64,000 nt of DNA from Mariniflexile sp. AS56. Its GTDB lineage: Bacteria; Bacteroidota; Bacteroidia; Flavobacteriales; Flavobacteriaceae. Position 1 is the stretch's first letter; each line of letters opens with the position of its first letter. This document shows, one piece after another, positions 1 to 8,900 of the stretch. Under the pieces are notes generated by a model that was not told where the DNA came from, did not search any database, and was given only the letters and a program-made list of their open reading frames with translations. The DNA lies in NCBI RefSeq assembly GCF_030552475.1, contig NZ_JAUPED010000014.1, positions 31,787 through 95,786 on the forward strand, in the 5' to 3' direction. A program made the translations under genes and the position numbers.

Positions 1-1708
1 TGAGGCGGTACCGGCTTGTATTTAAGGATGAAAGGGTTATGTTTTGAAAATTGGCAATAGTGTGACTATCTATTTTTAAACGTATTAATGAACATAAATG
101 TATTTCTGTTTTTGTCAAATTGGGGTATTTTGTATGTAAAACGCTGTAAAAAGAATCACTTAATTTATCAAGACGTTCATAGAAATCTTTAGTATCATGA
201 TCATACCTTATTTTGTTTTGAATGTCTTTCTCAAATATTTCTAGCAGTTTAGTGCGTTCCCGCCCCTTAGCTTTTTTAAAAACCTCTAATTTTTCTGCCA
301 ACAATTTAGCCCATTCCTGGTTTTGAGTTAAGTTTATGGCAAAATCCGATAAATCTCTTTTTTTAGCTTTTATTTCGGCCTGTAGCTTTTGGTTATTTAT
401 GGTGACTAATTCTTTAGACTGCTCTGCTAATTGCTGTTTGTTTTGCGCAATAATTAAGTTTTTATGCCTTCTAAGAAATAGTAATAACAAAACAAGTAAA
501 ACTAAGGAAGAAGACAGTGTTATGATCCATAATTTTAAATCCTGACTTTTAATCTTATTTTCGCGCTCTATGCGTTCGGTTTTAAAACTAGACTTCACTT
601 GGTCTAACACAATACTATTCACAACGGTTAAGCGTTTCTGTTCAGACCCAGCAATTAGTGAGTTTAAACTATCTTCAAGTGTTTTGACCTCTTTTAAAAT
701 GGCATACGTATCTTCAAATCTGTTTTTTTTCGAATACAAAAGTTCTTTCGCTTTTAAAATTTCTAACTGACTCTTAGGCAATATTTTAGATTTGTAAATA
801 GGGTTCTTAAGGATGGTTTCTAACTCATTAAACACCTTAGTAGCTTCAGTTAGATCGTTTAAAGTAAGCGCAGTGGATATGTATTGTGAACCCGCACTTA
901 CTAAGCGAGGTATGTCGATAGATTGTAAATCATCATTAATAGTGTATTTATAAAACTCAAAATTTTCACCATACAACGTGTTAGCTTCCTTTATTCGATT
1001 GTATTCTAAATAAATATCTGCAATATTATCGCGAATACTTCCTAATAGATAATGCTGAGAAAACTGTTTTTTTGTAATAGTAAAGGCTTTTTTAAATTGG
1101 ATTAATGCTGCTTCCAAATCATTTTTATGCCAATAAAGAAAAAGACCATAATTATTTATGGACGATGGGTAGGAAATTCTGTTAAATTTGGATGCGAACT
1201 TAATATTATACTTATGCTGAATCTGTGCACTATCTAAATAGGATACTTTTGCATAATTATCAGCGAGCATATCATACCCAAAAGTTCTCATTCTCAAATA
1301 AGCTTCCTTTTCAGCCTCGGTAAGTTGCTCTTCATTAACACCATAATAACGAAAGAACTCTTTATAGGAGTTGATGGACTCTTTTGTTAAACCAATAAGT
1401 CTAAACCAGTTTGCCGAATGCAAATAGGTGTTTAATTTCAAGGCATGATGCCCTTTTATAAATGGTATGAGGTCTAATTGCTTAAAATGTTGTGATAAAT
1501 AGGTTTTAAGCTGTTCTTCTGTAAACGATTCCCTTCTAAATGTTTTTATTTCATTCTGCGGAAACAAGGCTTCAATACTTTCATGTAGTTTATTGAATTT
1601 CTCTAGAGCTTCTTCACTTGAAAGTTGCACCAAGGCATAACTTGAGTGTGTTGAAATCAAAATAATAACAACAACAAGAACACTTCGGAATAATTTCAAA
1701 GCTGTCAT
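1..1708 (-). CDS. TPR sensor/regulator with one membrane segment and C-terminal LuxR-like HTH (partial)
   Basis: An open frame of 569 codons runs from an ATG at 1708 off the left edge of the window without a stop. Residues about 9-25 form a signal peptide or N-terminal anchor (run of Val/Ile/Leu, then Ser-Tyr-Ala). Helical, TPR-like sequence follows to about residue 390, then a transmembrane segment at about 391-411 (WIITLSSSLVLL...), then a charged coiled coil. The last visible part (KTEIHLCSLIRLKIDSHTIA, then a segment ending NTSRYRL) matches the helix-turn-helix of Bacteroidota TPR-HTH regulators of the LuxR type. The probable architecture is periplasmic TPRs sensing a signal, one membrane pass and a cytoplasmic DNA-binding end. 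The ligand and targets are unknown. The C-terminus of the HTH is missing. Confidence 0.8.
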   Translation of the reverse strand, partial: MTALKLFRSVLVVVIILISTHSSYALVQLSSEEALEKFNKLHESIEALFPQNEIKTFRRESFTEEQLKTYLSQHFKQLDLIPFIKGHHALKLNTYLHSANWFRLIGLTKESINSYKEFFRYYGVNEEQLTEAEKEAYLRMRTFGYDMLADNYAKVSYLDSAQIQHKYNIKFASKFNRISYPSSINNYGLFLYWHKNDLEAALIQFKKAFTITKKQFSQHYLLGSIRDNIADIYLEYNRIKEANTLYGENFEFYKYTINDDLQSIDIPRLVSAGSQYISTALTLNDLTEATKVFNELETILKNPIYKSKILPKSQLEILKAKELLYSKKNRFEDTYAILKEVKTLEDSLNSLIAGSEQKRLTVVNSIVLDQVKSSFKTERIERENKIKSQDLKLWIITLSSSLVLLVLLLLFLRRHKNLIIAQNKQQLAEQSKELVTINNQKLQAEIKAKKRDLSDFAINLTQNQEWAKLLAEKLEVFKKAKGRERTKLLEIFEKDIQNKIRYDHDTKDFYERLDKLSDSFYSVLHTKYPNLTKTEIHLCSLIRLKIDSHTIANFQNITLSSLNTSRYRL

Positions 1709-1841
1709 GTATATGGTTGGTAAGTGGGAGAAAACCAAATATACGAGAAATTAATGGATTTAACTCGATGTAAGTAAAGGAGTTATGCTTACATGGTCAC
1801 CAATTAAAAAGTATGCACTAGACATGAAATCGTTGATAAAT

Positions 1842-2468
1842 TTATTGAAACAGGGCCGTTTCTTTAGGAAGTTTAATGTCTTTTACCGTTACAAACATAT
1901 CATCTTCTTTTTCAATACGAAGCATACTTTGAACCGCTTGCGCACGACATGCCAATGTTAATTCTGGTAATAAAGGGTCGTCATTAAAAAAGAAAGAGGC
2001 CATATTGTATTCTGGTTGTCCCGGTACTTTTATAACTCGGTGTATTTGCTTTAATTCTTTATTGCGTAAAAATTTACCAGGCATAAAGGTATAGAAGGTA
2101 TATTTACCGTCTTCATCCGTTTTCACCCAAGCTCTATGGTAAAAATAACGCTTCCGGTTGCTATCCTTTTTCATTTCATAATTACCCGTTTCATCTGGTT
2201 GATAAATGAAAAGCACAACGTCTTTCGCTGGTGTTTTACCATCATGAAGGTAAATAGTTCCCGTGATTTTTAATTTATTGGGTTTCGTATCAAAACCGGG
2301 CACTGTACCAACATTTGTCAATTCCTCTACAGATAAATTATAAATAGGGTTTTGTTTCTTATAATTTGAAGGAACATCGTCTAAGACGGATGCATATTGC
2401 TGAGCAGTAACAGTCTGTTTGGTTACAAAAAAAGTAAAAAAACAATAAATATAAAGGAGGGTTTTCAT
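1842..2468 (-). CDS. Secreted intradiol ring-cleavage dioxygenase-like protein, incomplete metal site
   Basis: 208 residues with an N-terminal signal peptide (about 1-22, ending TVTAQQ). The central beta-sandwich resembles the C-terminal domain of protocatechuate/catechol dioxygenases: an ITGTIYLHDG entry strand, a QPDETGNYE loop, a KTDEDGKYTFYT strand, a PGKF turn, QIHRVIKV and FFNDDPLL. The known family binds Fe(III) through two Tyr and two His. Here the first Tyr (GNY) and the second His (QIH) seem present, but the second Tyr is Phe (PGKF) and the first His is Gln (KQIH). The fold is therefore recognisable while catalysis is doubtful. It may be a binding protein or use another chemistry. 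It lies alone, 134 bp upstream of the TPR sensor gene in the same orientation. Confidence 0.72.
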   Translation of the reverse strand: MKTLLYIYCFFTFFVTKQTVTAQQYASVLDDVPSNYKKQNPIYNLSVEELTNVGTVPGFDTKPNKLKITGTIYLHDGKTPAKDVVLFIYQPDETGNYEMKKDSNRKRYFYHRAWVKTDEDGKYTFYTFMPGKFLRNKELKQIHRVIKVPGQPEYNMASFFFNDDPLLPELTLACRAQAVQSMLRIEKEDDMFVTVKDIKLPKETALFQ

Positions 2469-2606
2469 GAATTTGCTATAATTAATCAGTTTAAAACTAA
2501 TTAATTATGCCTATAGATTCCTAAAAAATCACACGAACACTTAAAATAAACGTTAAATGGAATGAAGGTTTTATGAACGTTAGAAATATCCGACATACCG
2601 AGGTGT

Positions 2607-3653
2607 TTACTTTAAAATATCGTCAATAGATTTTATCCAAAAATCCATGGTTGTCTCATTCGTGTGTAACGCAACACTTCCATGGCTATAAGGCGCATAA
2701 ACATCTGGATCTGTAACCGAAAAGAAACCAACTGTAGGTGTAAGCGATGCACTAGCAAGGTGCATAATACCATTATCTGCAGCTATGAAAACAGCTGTAT
2801 TTTTGATAATAGCCCCCATTTCTCGAACATCCTCACTATAAAAATGTGGTGCTTTGAAATTGATTTTTGAAATGTTTTCTATAGGTAACATTTCTATAAT
2901 ATTGTAGGTTGGGTATTCTTTTTGCAAACGTGCATAAAAACTCTCCCACCACATTTCAGAATAACATTTAGCACCTGTAGCATTCGTATAAATACAGATG
3001 GTTTTTTTATCGTTTTTAATAATGTCGTCTAAAACAATCTTGCCTTGAGCTAATTCTTCAGCATTCAATTTAATATTTAAAACAGGAACCGGACTATCGT
3101 TCTTAGGAAATCCAATTTTTGTTAAATAGGATCTTAAATTATATATAGGCGATTTTGAGATGTGCTTATGATCTGCATATTGTTTTTGGACCTCTTCGTC
3201 AAGATCACCAAAAACTTTAAAAGGCGCATTCGCTATTTGCGTTAACAAACGTCCTGATGATGAATTTTTATCACCATTAATAACCAAATCGTATTTCGTG
3301 CTTTTAATAGAAACCCAACCACCAGTATACTTCAAAATATTGCTGAAAGGTTTTCTTGGTAATTGAATAATTTTATTAACGTGTTCGAAGTTTTCAAATA
3401 CTGGATGTGCAACACCTCCCTTTACAAATAAATCGATTTTACAATCTGGAAATGTATTTATAACCTCTTGAACTAAAGGTGTTAAAAGCAACTGATTACC
3501 CAATCGGTGGTTCGGTCTAATAATCAATACTTTTTTGATATCAACTTTTTGACCAGGGGTTAATTTTGGATTAGAATAAGAGTCACCAACACTTCTGGTT
3601 ATTTTGTGCATTAACCGTCTTCTTACCTGATTGATGCTTTGTTTAAATGCCAT
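2607..3653 (-). CDS. Glycosyltransferase family 9 (heptosyltransferase-like)
   Basis: 348 residues from the ATG at 3653 (MAFKQSINQVRRR). A longer frame to 3812 would run back into the neighbouring transporter gene and has no plausible N-terminus, so the internal start is preferred. The N-terminal Rossmann half begins VLIIRPNHRLGNQLLLTPL, the GT9 signature. The C-terminal half carries AADNGIMHLASA, the nucleotide-sugar binding region. GT9 enzymes transfer ADP-heptose or similar sugars to LPS core or glycans on the cytoplasmic face of the membrane; the acceptor here is unknown. It is the last gene of a minus-strand run that starts with two DMT transporters, with an 80-bp gap. Confidence 0.85.
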   Translation of the reverse strand: MAFKQSINQVRRRLMHKITRSVGDSYSNPKLTPGQKVDIKKVLIIRPNHRLGNQLLLTPLVQEVINTFPDCKIDLFVKGGVAHPVFENFEHVNKIIQLPRKPFSNILKYTGGWVSIKSTKYDLVINGDKNSSSGRLLTQIANAPFKVFGDLDEEVQKQYADHKHISKSPIYNLRSYLTKIGFPKNDSPVPVLNIKLNAEELAQGKIVLDDIIKNDKKTICIYTNATGAKCYSEMWWESFYARLQKEYPTYNIIEMLPIENISKINFKAPHFYSEDVREMGAIIKNTAVFIAADNGIMHLASASLTPTVGFFSVTDPDVYAPYSHGSVALHTNETTMDFWIKSIDDILK

Positions 3654-3733
3654 AATTTGAATGTAATTAAAACTTATTTTTGAATGTTGCAAATTACAAA
3701 TTAAGGTATAATTGTAATTGAAAAATAATGAAT

Positions 3734-4579
3734 TTATTGTTTTAGTTTTCCTTTGTACCACACGTTTAAAACCAAACCTGTAATAATTAAAACCATACCA
3801 AATAAACTCCAAAAGGTGTAAATTTCACCAAATAAAGCCATTCCTAATAATACAGTAAAAACAACTTCTATATATTTTAAAGGTGCAATAATGTTTGTGG
3901 AAGCTGTTTGAAAAGCCTTGGTCATGTAAATCTGCCCGAAATAGCCAAAAATACCTAAGCTTAATAATAAAGGCCATTCAACACCAGATGGTGTTACCCA
4001 ATTTCCAATAGAAAGCACACCTCCCAAAATCATGGCTGTCACCATAAAATAATTCACAACGACTACAGGATGTTCGCTTTGCCCAATTTGATTGATCATA
4101 ATATAAACCAAACCACTAAGAATGGCCGCTATGATCACAAATATTAAACCAAGCGTATCTATTTGGTTGTCAATTCCTTTTAAAACCAAAACACCTATAA
4201 AAGACAGTATAAAAAACACCCATTGTAGAGGTTTAATTTGTTCCTTTAAAATGAAAACAGCAAAAATAGCAGCGAAAATAGGTGCCGTATAACGAAGTGA
4301 TACCGCTGTACCTACAGATAAATATTTTACAGATAAGAAGAAAAATATCATCGATGCAGCTCCTATTAACGAACGTAATATGAGTAGTTTATTTTTGTTC
4401 CCAATAAGAGGTATTTTGTTTTTTAATAAGTAACCAAAAGTGAAAAATAGCGAACCTAAAGATCTGAAAAACACGATTTGATACGTGTTAACATTATCTA
4501 AGTACTTCACAATCGCATTCATGCATGCAAATGCCATGGTGCTTAAAATCATGAATTTTATAGCATTCTTAACGTCCAT
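3734..4579 (-). CDS. DMT-superfamily (EamA) transporter
   Basis: 281 residues with about ten hydrophobic segments arranged as two EamA halves, the usual size for a drug/metabolite exporter. Conserved family features include the short loop after helix 1 (AFACMNAIVKYL), the RYTAPIFAAIFAV helix in the first half and LKYIEVVFTVLLGMALFGE in the second. It overlaps the end of the upstream DMT gene by 11 bp, so the two are almost certainly co-transcribed and translationally coupled. The substrate cannot be read from the sequence; amino acids or nucleotide-like metabolites are typical for the family. Confidence 0.88.
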   Translation of the reverse strand: MDVKNAIKFMILSTMAFACMNAIVKYLDNVNTYQIVFFRSLGSLFFTFGYLLKNKIPLIGNKNKLLILRSLIGAASMIFFFLSVKYLSVGTAVSLRYTAPIFAAIFAVFILKEQIKPLQWVFFILSFIGVLVLKGIDNQIDTLGLIFVIIAAILSGLVYIMINQIGQSEHPVVVVNYFMVTAMILGGVLSIGNWVTPSGVEWPLLLSLGIFGYFGQIYMTKAFQTASTNIIAPLKYIEVVFTVLLGMALFGEIYTFWSLFGMVLIITGLVLNVWYKGKLKQ

Positions 4580-5483
4580 GCATTCTTGGTTTAATAGTTT
4601 TTCTGGAATTTATAAAATAAACACCTGTTAGTAAAATGATAGCTGCCACTATAGATTGTCCCGTTATTTGTTCATCGAGTATATACCAGCCTAATATTAA
4701 AGCTATTACAGGGTTTATATAGGCGGAAGTAGATACCTTTTCAGTAGACACCTCTTTAAGTAAATAGTTAAAGGCTGTAAATGCCACTACACTTCCAAAA
4801 ACAATAAGAAGCCCCATAGAGAGTTGTGCAGAAGCACTCCAATCTAAAGGAGATAACCAAGTTTCACCCAATATTAAACTAATGAAAAAAAGTAAAGTAC
4901 CCGAACTAAGCATTTGGTAAGCGGTATTTACGAAGTAGTTTGGACCTAATTCGGCCCGTGCGACAAACAGACTACCGGCGCTCCAACTAATAACACATGT
5001 AAATATCATTACAATACCTATTAAACTATCGTTTTCAAACGATAATTGTTGTTGGCTTACCAACAAGTACATGCCAATAATACCCAGAGAAATACCTATT
5101 ATAGATTTTTTTTGAATTTTTTTACCATCAATCATCCGCATCATCACTAATACCATCAATGGTTGGATAGAGGCTTCTAAAGCACCGAAGCCACTATCTA
5201 CATATTTTAGAGCCCAAACAAATACGCCGTTTCCATAAACTAGAAATAAGAATCCAGCTAAAACATTGTTGAAAAATTGTTTTCTGCTTATAGTTAATTT
5301 TAATTTCAATGCTTTCGCAATGCCAAAAATTAATATAGAAGCCGTAGTAAAACGTATGGACGCCAAAAACATGGGGGCTACTTCTGTAACCACTATTTTA
5401 TTAAGTAAATATGTAGAGCCCCATATAACATATATGGCAAAAAATGCCAATATAATGAGCATAGTTTTACGAGGTACACTCAT
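4569..5483 (-). CDS. DMT-superfamily (EamA) transporter
   Basis: 304 residues with ten predicted membrane helices in two EamA repeats. The first half opens with YVIWGSTYLLNKIVV, the typical WGSTY motif of the RhaT/EamA exporters, and the second with a GSLFVARAELGPNYF loop. The last residues (KPRMHGR) overlap the start of the following EamA gene, making a tandem pair of paralogues that differ clearly in sequence. They may act as separate transporters or as partners. It starts 35 bp after the cold-shock-domain gene and is likely read from the same promoter. Confidence 0.88.
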   Translation of the reverse strand: MSVPRKTMLIILAFFAIYVIWGSTYLLNKIVVTEVAPMFLASIRFTTASILIFGIAKALKLKLTISRKQFFNNVLAGFLFLVYGNGVFVWALKYVDSGFGALEASIQPLMVLVMMRMIDGKKIQKKSIIGISLGIIGMYLLVSQQQLSFENDSLIGIVMIFTCVISWSAGSLFVARAELGPNYFVNTAYQMLSSGTLLFFISLILGETWLSPLDWSASAQLSMGLLIVFGSVVAFTAFNYLLKEVSTEKVSTSAYINPVIALILGWYILDEQITGQSIVAAIILLTGVYFINSRKTIKPRMHGR

Positions 5484-5518
5484 AAATTCTTAAAAATAAA
5501 CTATATAATAAAAACGAG

Positions 5519-5971
5519 TTAAATCTTTTTTACTCGAACAGCGTTCATTCCTTTTTGACCGCGCTCTAATTCGTAAGTTACTCTATCATTTTCTTTAATA
5601 GGCTCTAACAAACCACTTACGTGTACAAAATATTTTTCTTGATTGATGCTATCAAGGATGAAACCGAAACCTTTAGAGGTATCAAAAAATGATACTTTAC
5701 CTTCTTTTCCAGTTGGCTCCTCTTCGCCTCTATCTTCTTTTTTAGGAATACCTAATTCAATACTTTCTGCATCTACCTTAACTTTTAAATTAGGGTCTGG
5801 CGGAGTATCTGTTAAATTTCCATTATAATCAACATAAGCAAACTGAATACCTTGTGGGTTTTCTTTTGATTCTGCTTTACGAGCCTCTTTTTTCTTTTGC
5901 TTATCTTCTCGTTTCTTTAAGCGTTTCTTTTCCTTTTCAATTTTATTAAAAGTTACTTGTGATTTTGCCAT
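5519..5971 (-). CDS. Cold-shock-domain protein with basic N-terminal extension
   Basis: 150 residues. Residues 1-40 are lysine-rich and charged (KEKKRLKKREDKQKKKEARK), a likely nucleic-acid-binding tail or coiled coil. The C-terminal 65 residues are a cold-shock domain: GKVSFFD, the RNP1-like KGFGFI and the RNP2-like YFVHVSGL. Such proteins bind single-stranded RNA and melt secondary structure. It follows the DEAD-box helicase gene after 25 bp, so an RNA chaperone and an RNA helicase are made together, a frequent arrangement in cold-adapted Bacteroidota. Confidence 0.88.
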   Translation of the reverse strand: MAKSQVTFNKIEKEKKRLKKREDKQKKKEARKAESKENPQGIQFAYVDYNGNLTDTPPDPNLKVKVDAESIELGIPKKEDRGEEEPTGKEGKVSFFDTSKGFGFILDSINQEKYFVHVSGLLEPIKENDRVTYELERGQKGMNAVRVKKI

Positions 5972-5996
5972 TGTTTATGTGAACAGGTTTAATTAA

Positions 5997-7115
5997 TTAT
6001 ATGATTGTTTCTTTTATTTGAATATTCAAAGCTTTTTGAATATCGTGTATTTTTTGTAATTCTCCAGGAATTATTAATGCTATAGAATAGCCTTTATTCC
6101 CTGCGCGAGCAGTTCTACCACTTCTATGTGTATAATATTCCAATTGCTCTGGAAGTTGATGATGAATAACAAATGCTAAGTTATTAACATCAATACCCCT
6201 TGCAGATACATCTGTAGAGACTAATACTCGTAACGACTCGTTTTTAAAAGCTCGCATTACTTTGTCGCGTTCTTTTTGTTGCATATCACCTTCTAGTGCA
6301 CCAACAGAAAAACCTTCATCTAGTAGTTTTTCAGTTAAATCTTTAGTGCCCGCTTTGGTTCTGCAAAAAATAATACCGCGTTCATTTGGTCTTCTACCCA
6401 ATATTGTTACTAAGATATTAAATTTTTCTTTGATATGAGTAGAAATGTATTGGTGTGTGATGTTTGCATTCACCAAATGTTCCTTATTCACCTCTACTTT
6501 AATGGCATCTGAAGCCATATATGTATTGATAATACGTTGAATATCTTCAGGCATAGTTGCTGAAAATAACCACGTATGTCTTTTACTTGTATTATGTTTT
6601 AGTATTTTGTTTAGATCTTCTTTAAAGCCCATACTAAGCATTTCATCTGCTTCGTCTAATACTAAAGTTTTTACATGTTGTATATTAACATCACCACGTT
6701 CTATTAAATCTAATAGACGTCCTGGAGTTGCAATAATAATGTGAGTGGTACGTCTTAGTGCTGCAATTTGCTTTTCAATTTTTTCACCACCATAAACACC
6801 TTCGGCAAATATTTTATCTTCCGAATACTTCGTGAATTTAAAAAGTTGTTTTTTTATTTGCTGAACCAATTCACGCGTAGGCGCCAAAACTAGGGCTTGT
6901 ACGTTGTTTGATGAAGTATCTATTTGATGTAAGATAGGCAAACCATAAGCAGCTGTTTTACCAGTACCTGTTTGTGCTAAACCAATAAAATCTGTAGCAG
7001 ATTTTAGTAATACAGGAATGGTTTGCTCCTGTATATCGGTTGGAGTTTTAATCTCTAATTCTTTTAGAGCTTTAATAAAGTCTTTTTTAACTCCTAATTC
7101 TGAAAATGTTGGCAT
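5997..7115 (-). CDS. DEAD-box ATP-dependent RNA helicase (RhlE/CsdA type)
   Basis: 372 residues, the bare two-domain helicase core without the basic tail common in RhlE. Visible motifs in order are the Q motif (TPTDIQEQ), motif I AQTGTGKT, Ia PTREL, Ib TPGRLLD, II DEAD, III SAT, IV GIIFCRT, V TDVSARGID and VI HRSGRTAR. It unwinds short RNA duplexes in ribosome assembly or mRNA turnover. It heads a run that continues with the cold-shock protein and two DMT transporters. A TACCTTTG box lies upstream of the start. Confidence 0.93.
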   Translation of the reverse strand: MPTFSELGVKKDFIKALKELEIKTPTDIQEQTIPVLLKSATDFIGLAQTGTGKTAAYGLPILHQIDTSSNNVQALVLAPTRELVQQIKKQLFKFTKYSEDKIFAEGVYGGEKIEKQIAALRRTTHIIIATPGRLLDLIERGDVNIQHVKTLVLDEADEMLSMGFKEDLNKILKHNTSKRHTWLFSATMPEDIQRIINTYMASDAIKVEVNKEHLVNANITHQYISTHIKEKFNILVTILGRRPNERGIIFCRTKAGTKDLTEKLLDEGFSVGALEGDMQQKERDKVMRAFKNESLRVLVSTDVSARGIDVNNLAFVIHHQLPEQLEYYTHRSGRTARAGNKGYSIALIIPGELQKIHDIQKALNIQIKETII

Positions 7116-7134
7116 ACTATTAATTACGATACTG

Positions 7135-7142
7135 CAAAGGTA
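7135..7142 (-). promoter_or_regulatory. Candidate -7 box (TACCTTTG) of the helicase operon
   Basis: On the minus strand this reads TACCTTTG, an exact match to the Bacteroidota -7 consensus TAnnTTTG, 19 bp before the helicase ATG. No clear -33 TTG is seen at the expected distance. Confidence 0.5.
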
Positions 7143-7191
7143 CGCCTTATTTTAAGGATGTTATAATTATATTGCTTTTATTAATTAAGAT

Positions 7192-8745
7192 TTAATCTTC
7201 AGGTGGATAGCCATGAATACTCTCAAAAACTTCGTCAAAATTAGTTCGTAAGTACGAATTTAGCTTTTTTCTATAGTCGTCTTTCAACCATTCTACAAAG
7301 TTAAAAGTACTTTTACTAATGCATTTTGTGTAACGTTGAATTCTGAAATCAATATCATCTCCAAGCATTTTAGCTAAAGCTAAGGCATCATAAACATCTT
7401 CACTATTCTCAGTGCAAATTTTAGCATGTTGTTCAATAGAACGCTCTAAAACCACTTTTGAAGACTCACCATTTCTAATAGAATCTACATAGGTTTTTTG
7501 AATATCAAAATAGACTTCTTTCGATTTACCAAACTCAGCACGTAATTCATCCGGCATTTCATATCTGAAATTGCTTTCTAACTCATCATCACTTAAAATA
7601 GAATCTAAATAATAATTTGGCGATTTAAATATACGTTGCCAATCTAAATTATCTCCCCAAGGTCCAAAACGGTGAAAGTTATTTCCTAGGTCAATAACAC
7701 TAAAGGTTTTCTTATCTTTTAAAATACGAGAACCACGCCCAATCATTTGGTAATAAAGCGTTAATGATTTGGTTGCACGATTCAAAATTATACTATCTAC
7801 CGTTGGCTCATCAAACCCTGTGGTTAAAATACTAACCGATGATAATATGGCATCTGGTGTTTTCTTGAACCATCTCAATATCTGGGCACGCTCTTTTTTA
7901 CTATTCGTATTATCTAAGTGCGCTACAGGGTATCCGGCTCTTCTAAAGGTGTCATACACATGTAAAGACGTGTTGATACCATTGTTGAAAATTAAGGTTT
8001 TCTTACCTTTACAACGTTCTTCATAGGCCTGTAACAACTTGCTAAGCATGTCGTTATCAGTATATAAATCTTCCGAAGATTTTACGGTGTAATCACCATT
8101 TGCGCCTACTATTAACGAGGTTAATCCAACGTTATATGTAAACATTTCAGCTTGTGCCAAAAACCCGTTCGAAATAAGCGACTCGATACTTTCTCCAACA
8201 ATTAACTCGTCGTAATTATCAGTCATAGGTAATTCAATACTCGAACTTAAAGGCGTTGCTGTAACTCCTAAAATAAACGACTGACTAAAAAACTTGAATA
8301 ATTTGGTAAAGGAGTTGTAGTGAGCCTCATCAATAATAACTAAACCGATATCAGAAATATCTAATTTATCATCATTTAGCCTGTTGTTTAAGGTTTCAAC
8401 CATGGCAACAAAACAACTGTAGTTGCTCTGGTCGCTTAAATCGGCCTTACTATCTATCACCTTATTGTCTACAGCAAATTCAGTAAGCATTTTAGATGTT
8501 TGCTTACACAATTCAATTCTGTGAGTCAAAACCAACACCTTTTTTTTGTGGTGTTTAAGGTACTGTCTTACAATTTCAGAGAATATAACGGTTTTACCAC
8601 CACCTGTAGGTAATTGGTACAATAAATGGTAATCGTCTGGAGATTCTTCAAATGCATTAAAAATTTTATCTATAGCTCCCTTTTGGTAGCTATATAAATT
8701 TTTACCGGCATCTCTTTCTTCTAATTCTGTTTTTGATATAGACAT
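7192..8745 (-). CDS. Superfamily 2 DEAD/DEAH helicase, type III restriction-subunit-like
   Basis: 517 residues. The N-terminal half has Walker A LPTGGGKTVIF, motif II DEAH and motif III TATP. The C-terminal RecA-like domain has TTGFDEP and QMIGRGSR. About 150 further residues have no recognised motif. This resembles the SSL2/ResIII-like helicases that stand alone in many Bacteroidota genomes, with no methylase or nuclease beside it. The DNA or RNA substrate is unknown. It is probably a monocistronic unit, with a TATTTTTG box just before the start. Confidence 0.85.
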   Translation of the reverse strand: MSISKTELEERDAGKNLYSYQKGAIDKIFNAFEESPDDYHLLYQLPTGGGKTVIFSEIVRQYLKHHKKKVLVLTHRIELCKQTSKMLTEFAVDNKVIDSKADLSDQSNYSCFVAMVETLNNRLNDDKLDISDIGLVIIDEAHYNSFTKLFKFFSQSFILGVTATPLSSSIELPMTDNYDELIVGESIESLISNGFLAQAEMFTYNVGLTSLIVGANGDYTVKSSEDLYTDNDMLSKLLQAYEERCKGKKTLIFNNGINTSLHVYDTFRRAGYPVAHLDNTNSKKERAQILRWFKKTPDAILSSVSILTTGFDEPTVDSIILNRATKSLTLYYQMIGRGSRILKDKKTFSVIDLGNNFHRFGPWGDNLDWQRIFKSPNYYLDSILSDDELESNFRYEMPDELRAEFGKSKEVYFDIQKTYVDSIRNGESSKVVLERSIEQHAKICTENSEDVYDALALAKMLGDDIDFRIQRYTKCISKSTFNFVEWLKDDYRKKLNSYLRTNFDEVFESIHGYPPED

Positions 8746-8765
8746 GTAACAAACTTTATGGCGAG

Positions 8766-8773
8766 CAAAAATA
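8766..8773 (-). promoter_or_regulatory. Candidate -7 box (TATTTTTG) of the DEAH helicase gene
   Basis: The minus strand reads TATTTTTG, an exact TAnnTTTG match, 20 bp before the ATG at 8745. The -33 element is not obvious. Confidence 0.45.
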
Positions 8774-8900
8774 ACACCTTTAAAGGGTTTTTAACGAATG
8801 TTTCATGTGAAAATTCTAATAATTTTTTAATAGCTTTAAACTAATCTGTAATTTGTTAGTCCTAACAACATTACTATTCTGTTAAATTTATCAATTCCAT

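Noticed and set aside
1..770. Two plus-strand frames of 66-69 codons
   Set aside because: They lie inside the minus-strand TPR sensor gene, whose frame is open for 569 codons.
3654..3812. N-terminal extension of the GT9 frame
   Set aside because: It runs into the neighbouring DMT transporter gene and lacks any family similarity; the internal ATG at 3653 is preferred.
7192..8745. Restriction-modification or defence island around the ResIII-like helicase
   Set aside because: No methylase, nuclease or specificity gene is adjacent; neighbours are housekeeping or metabolic.
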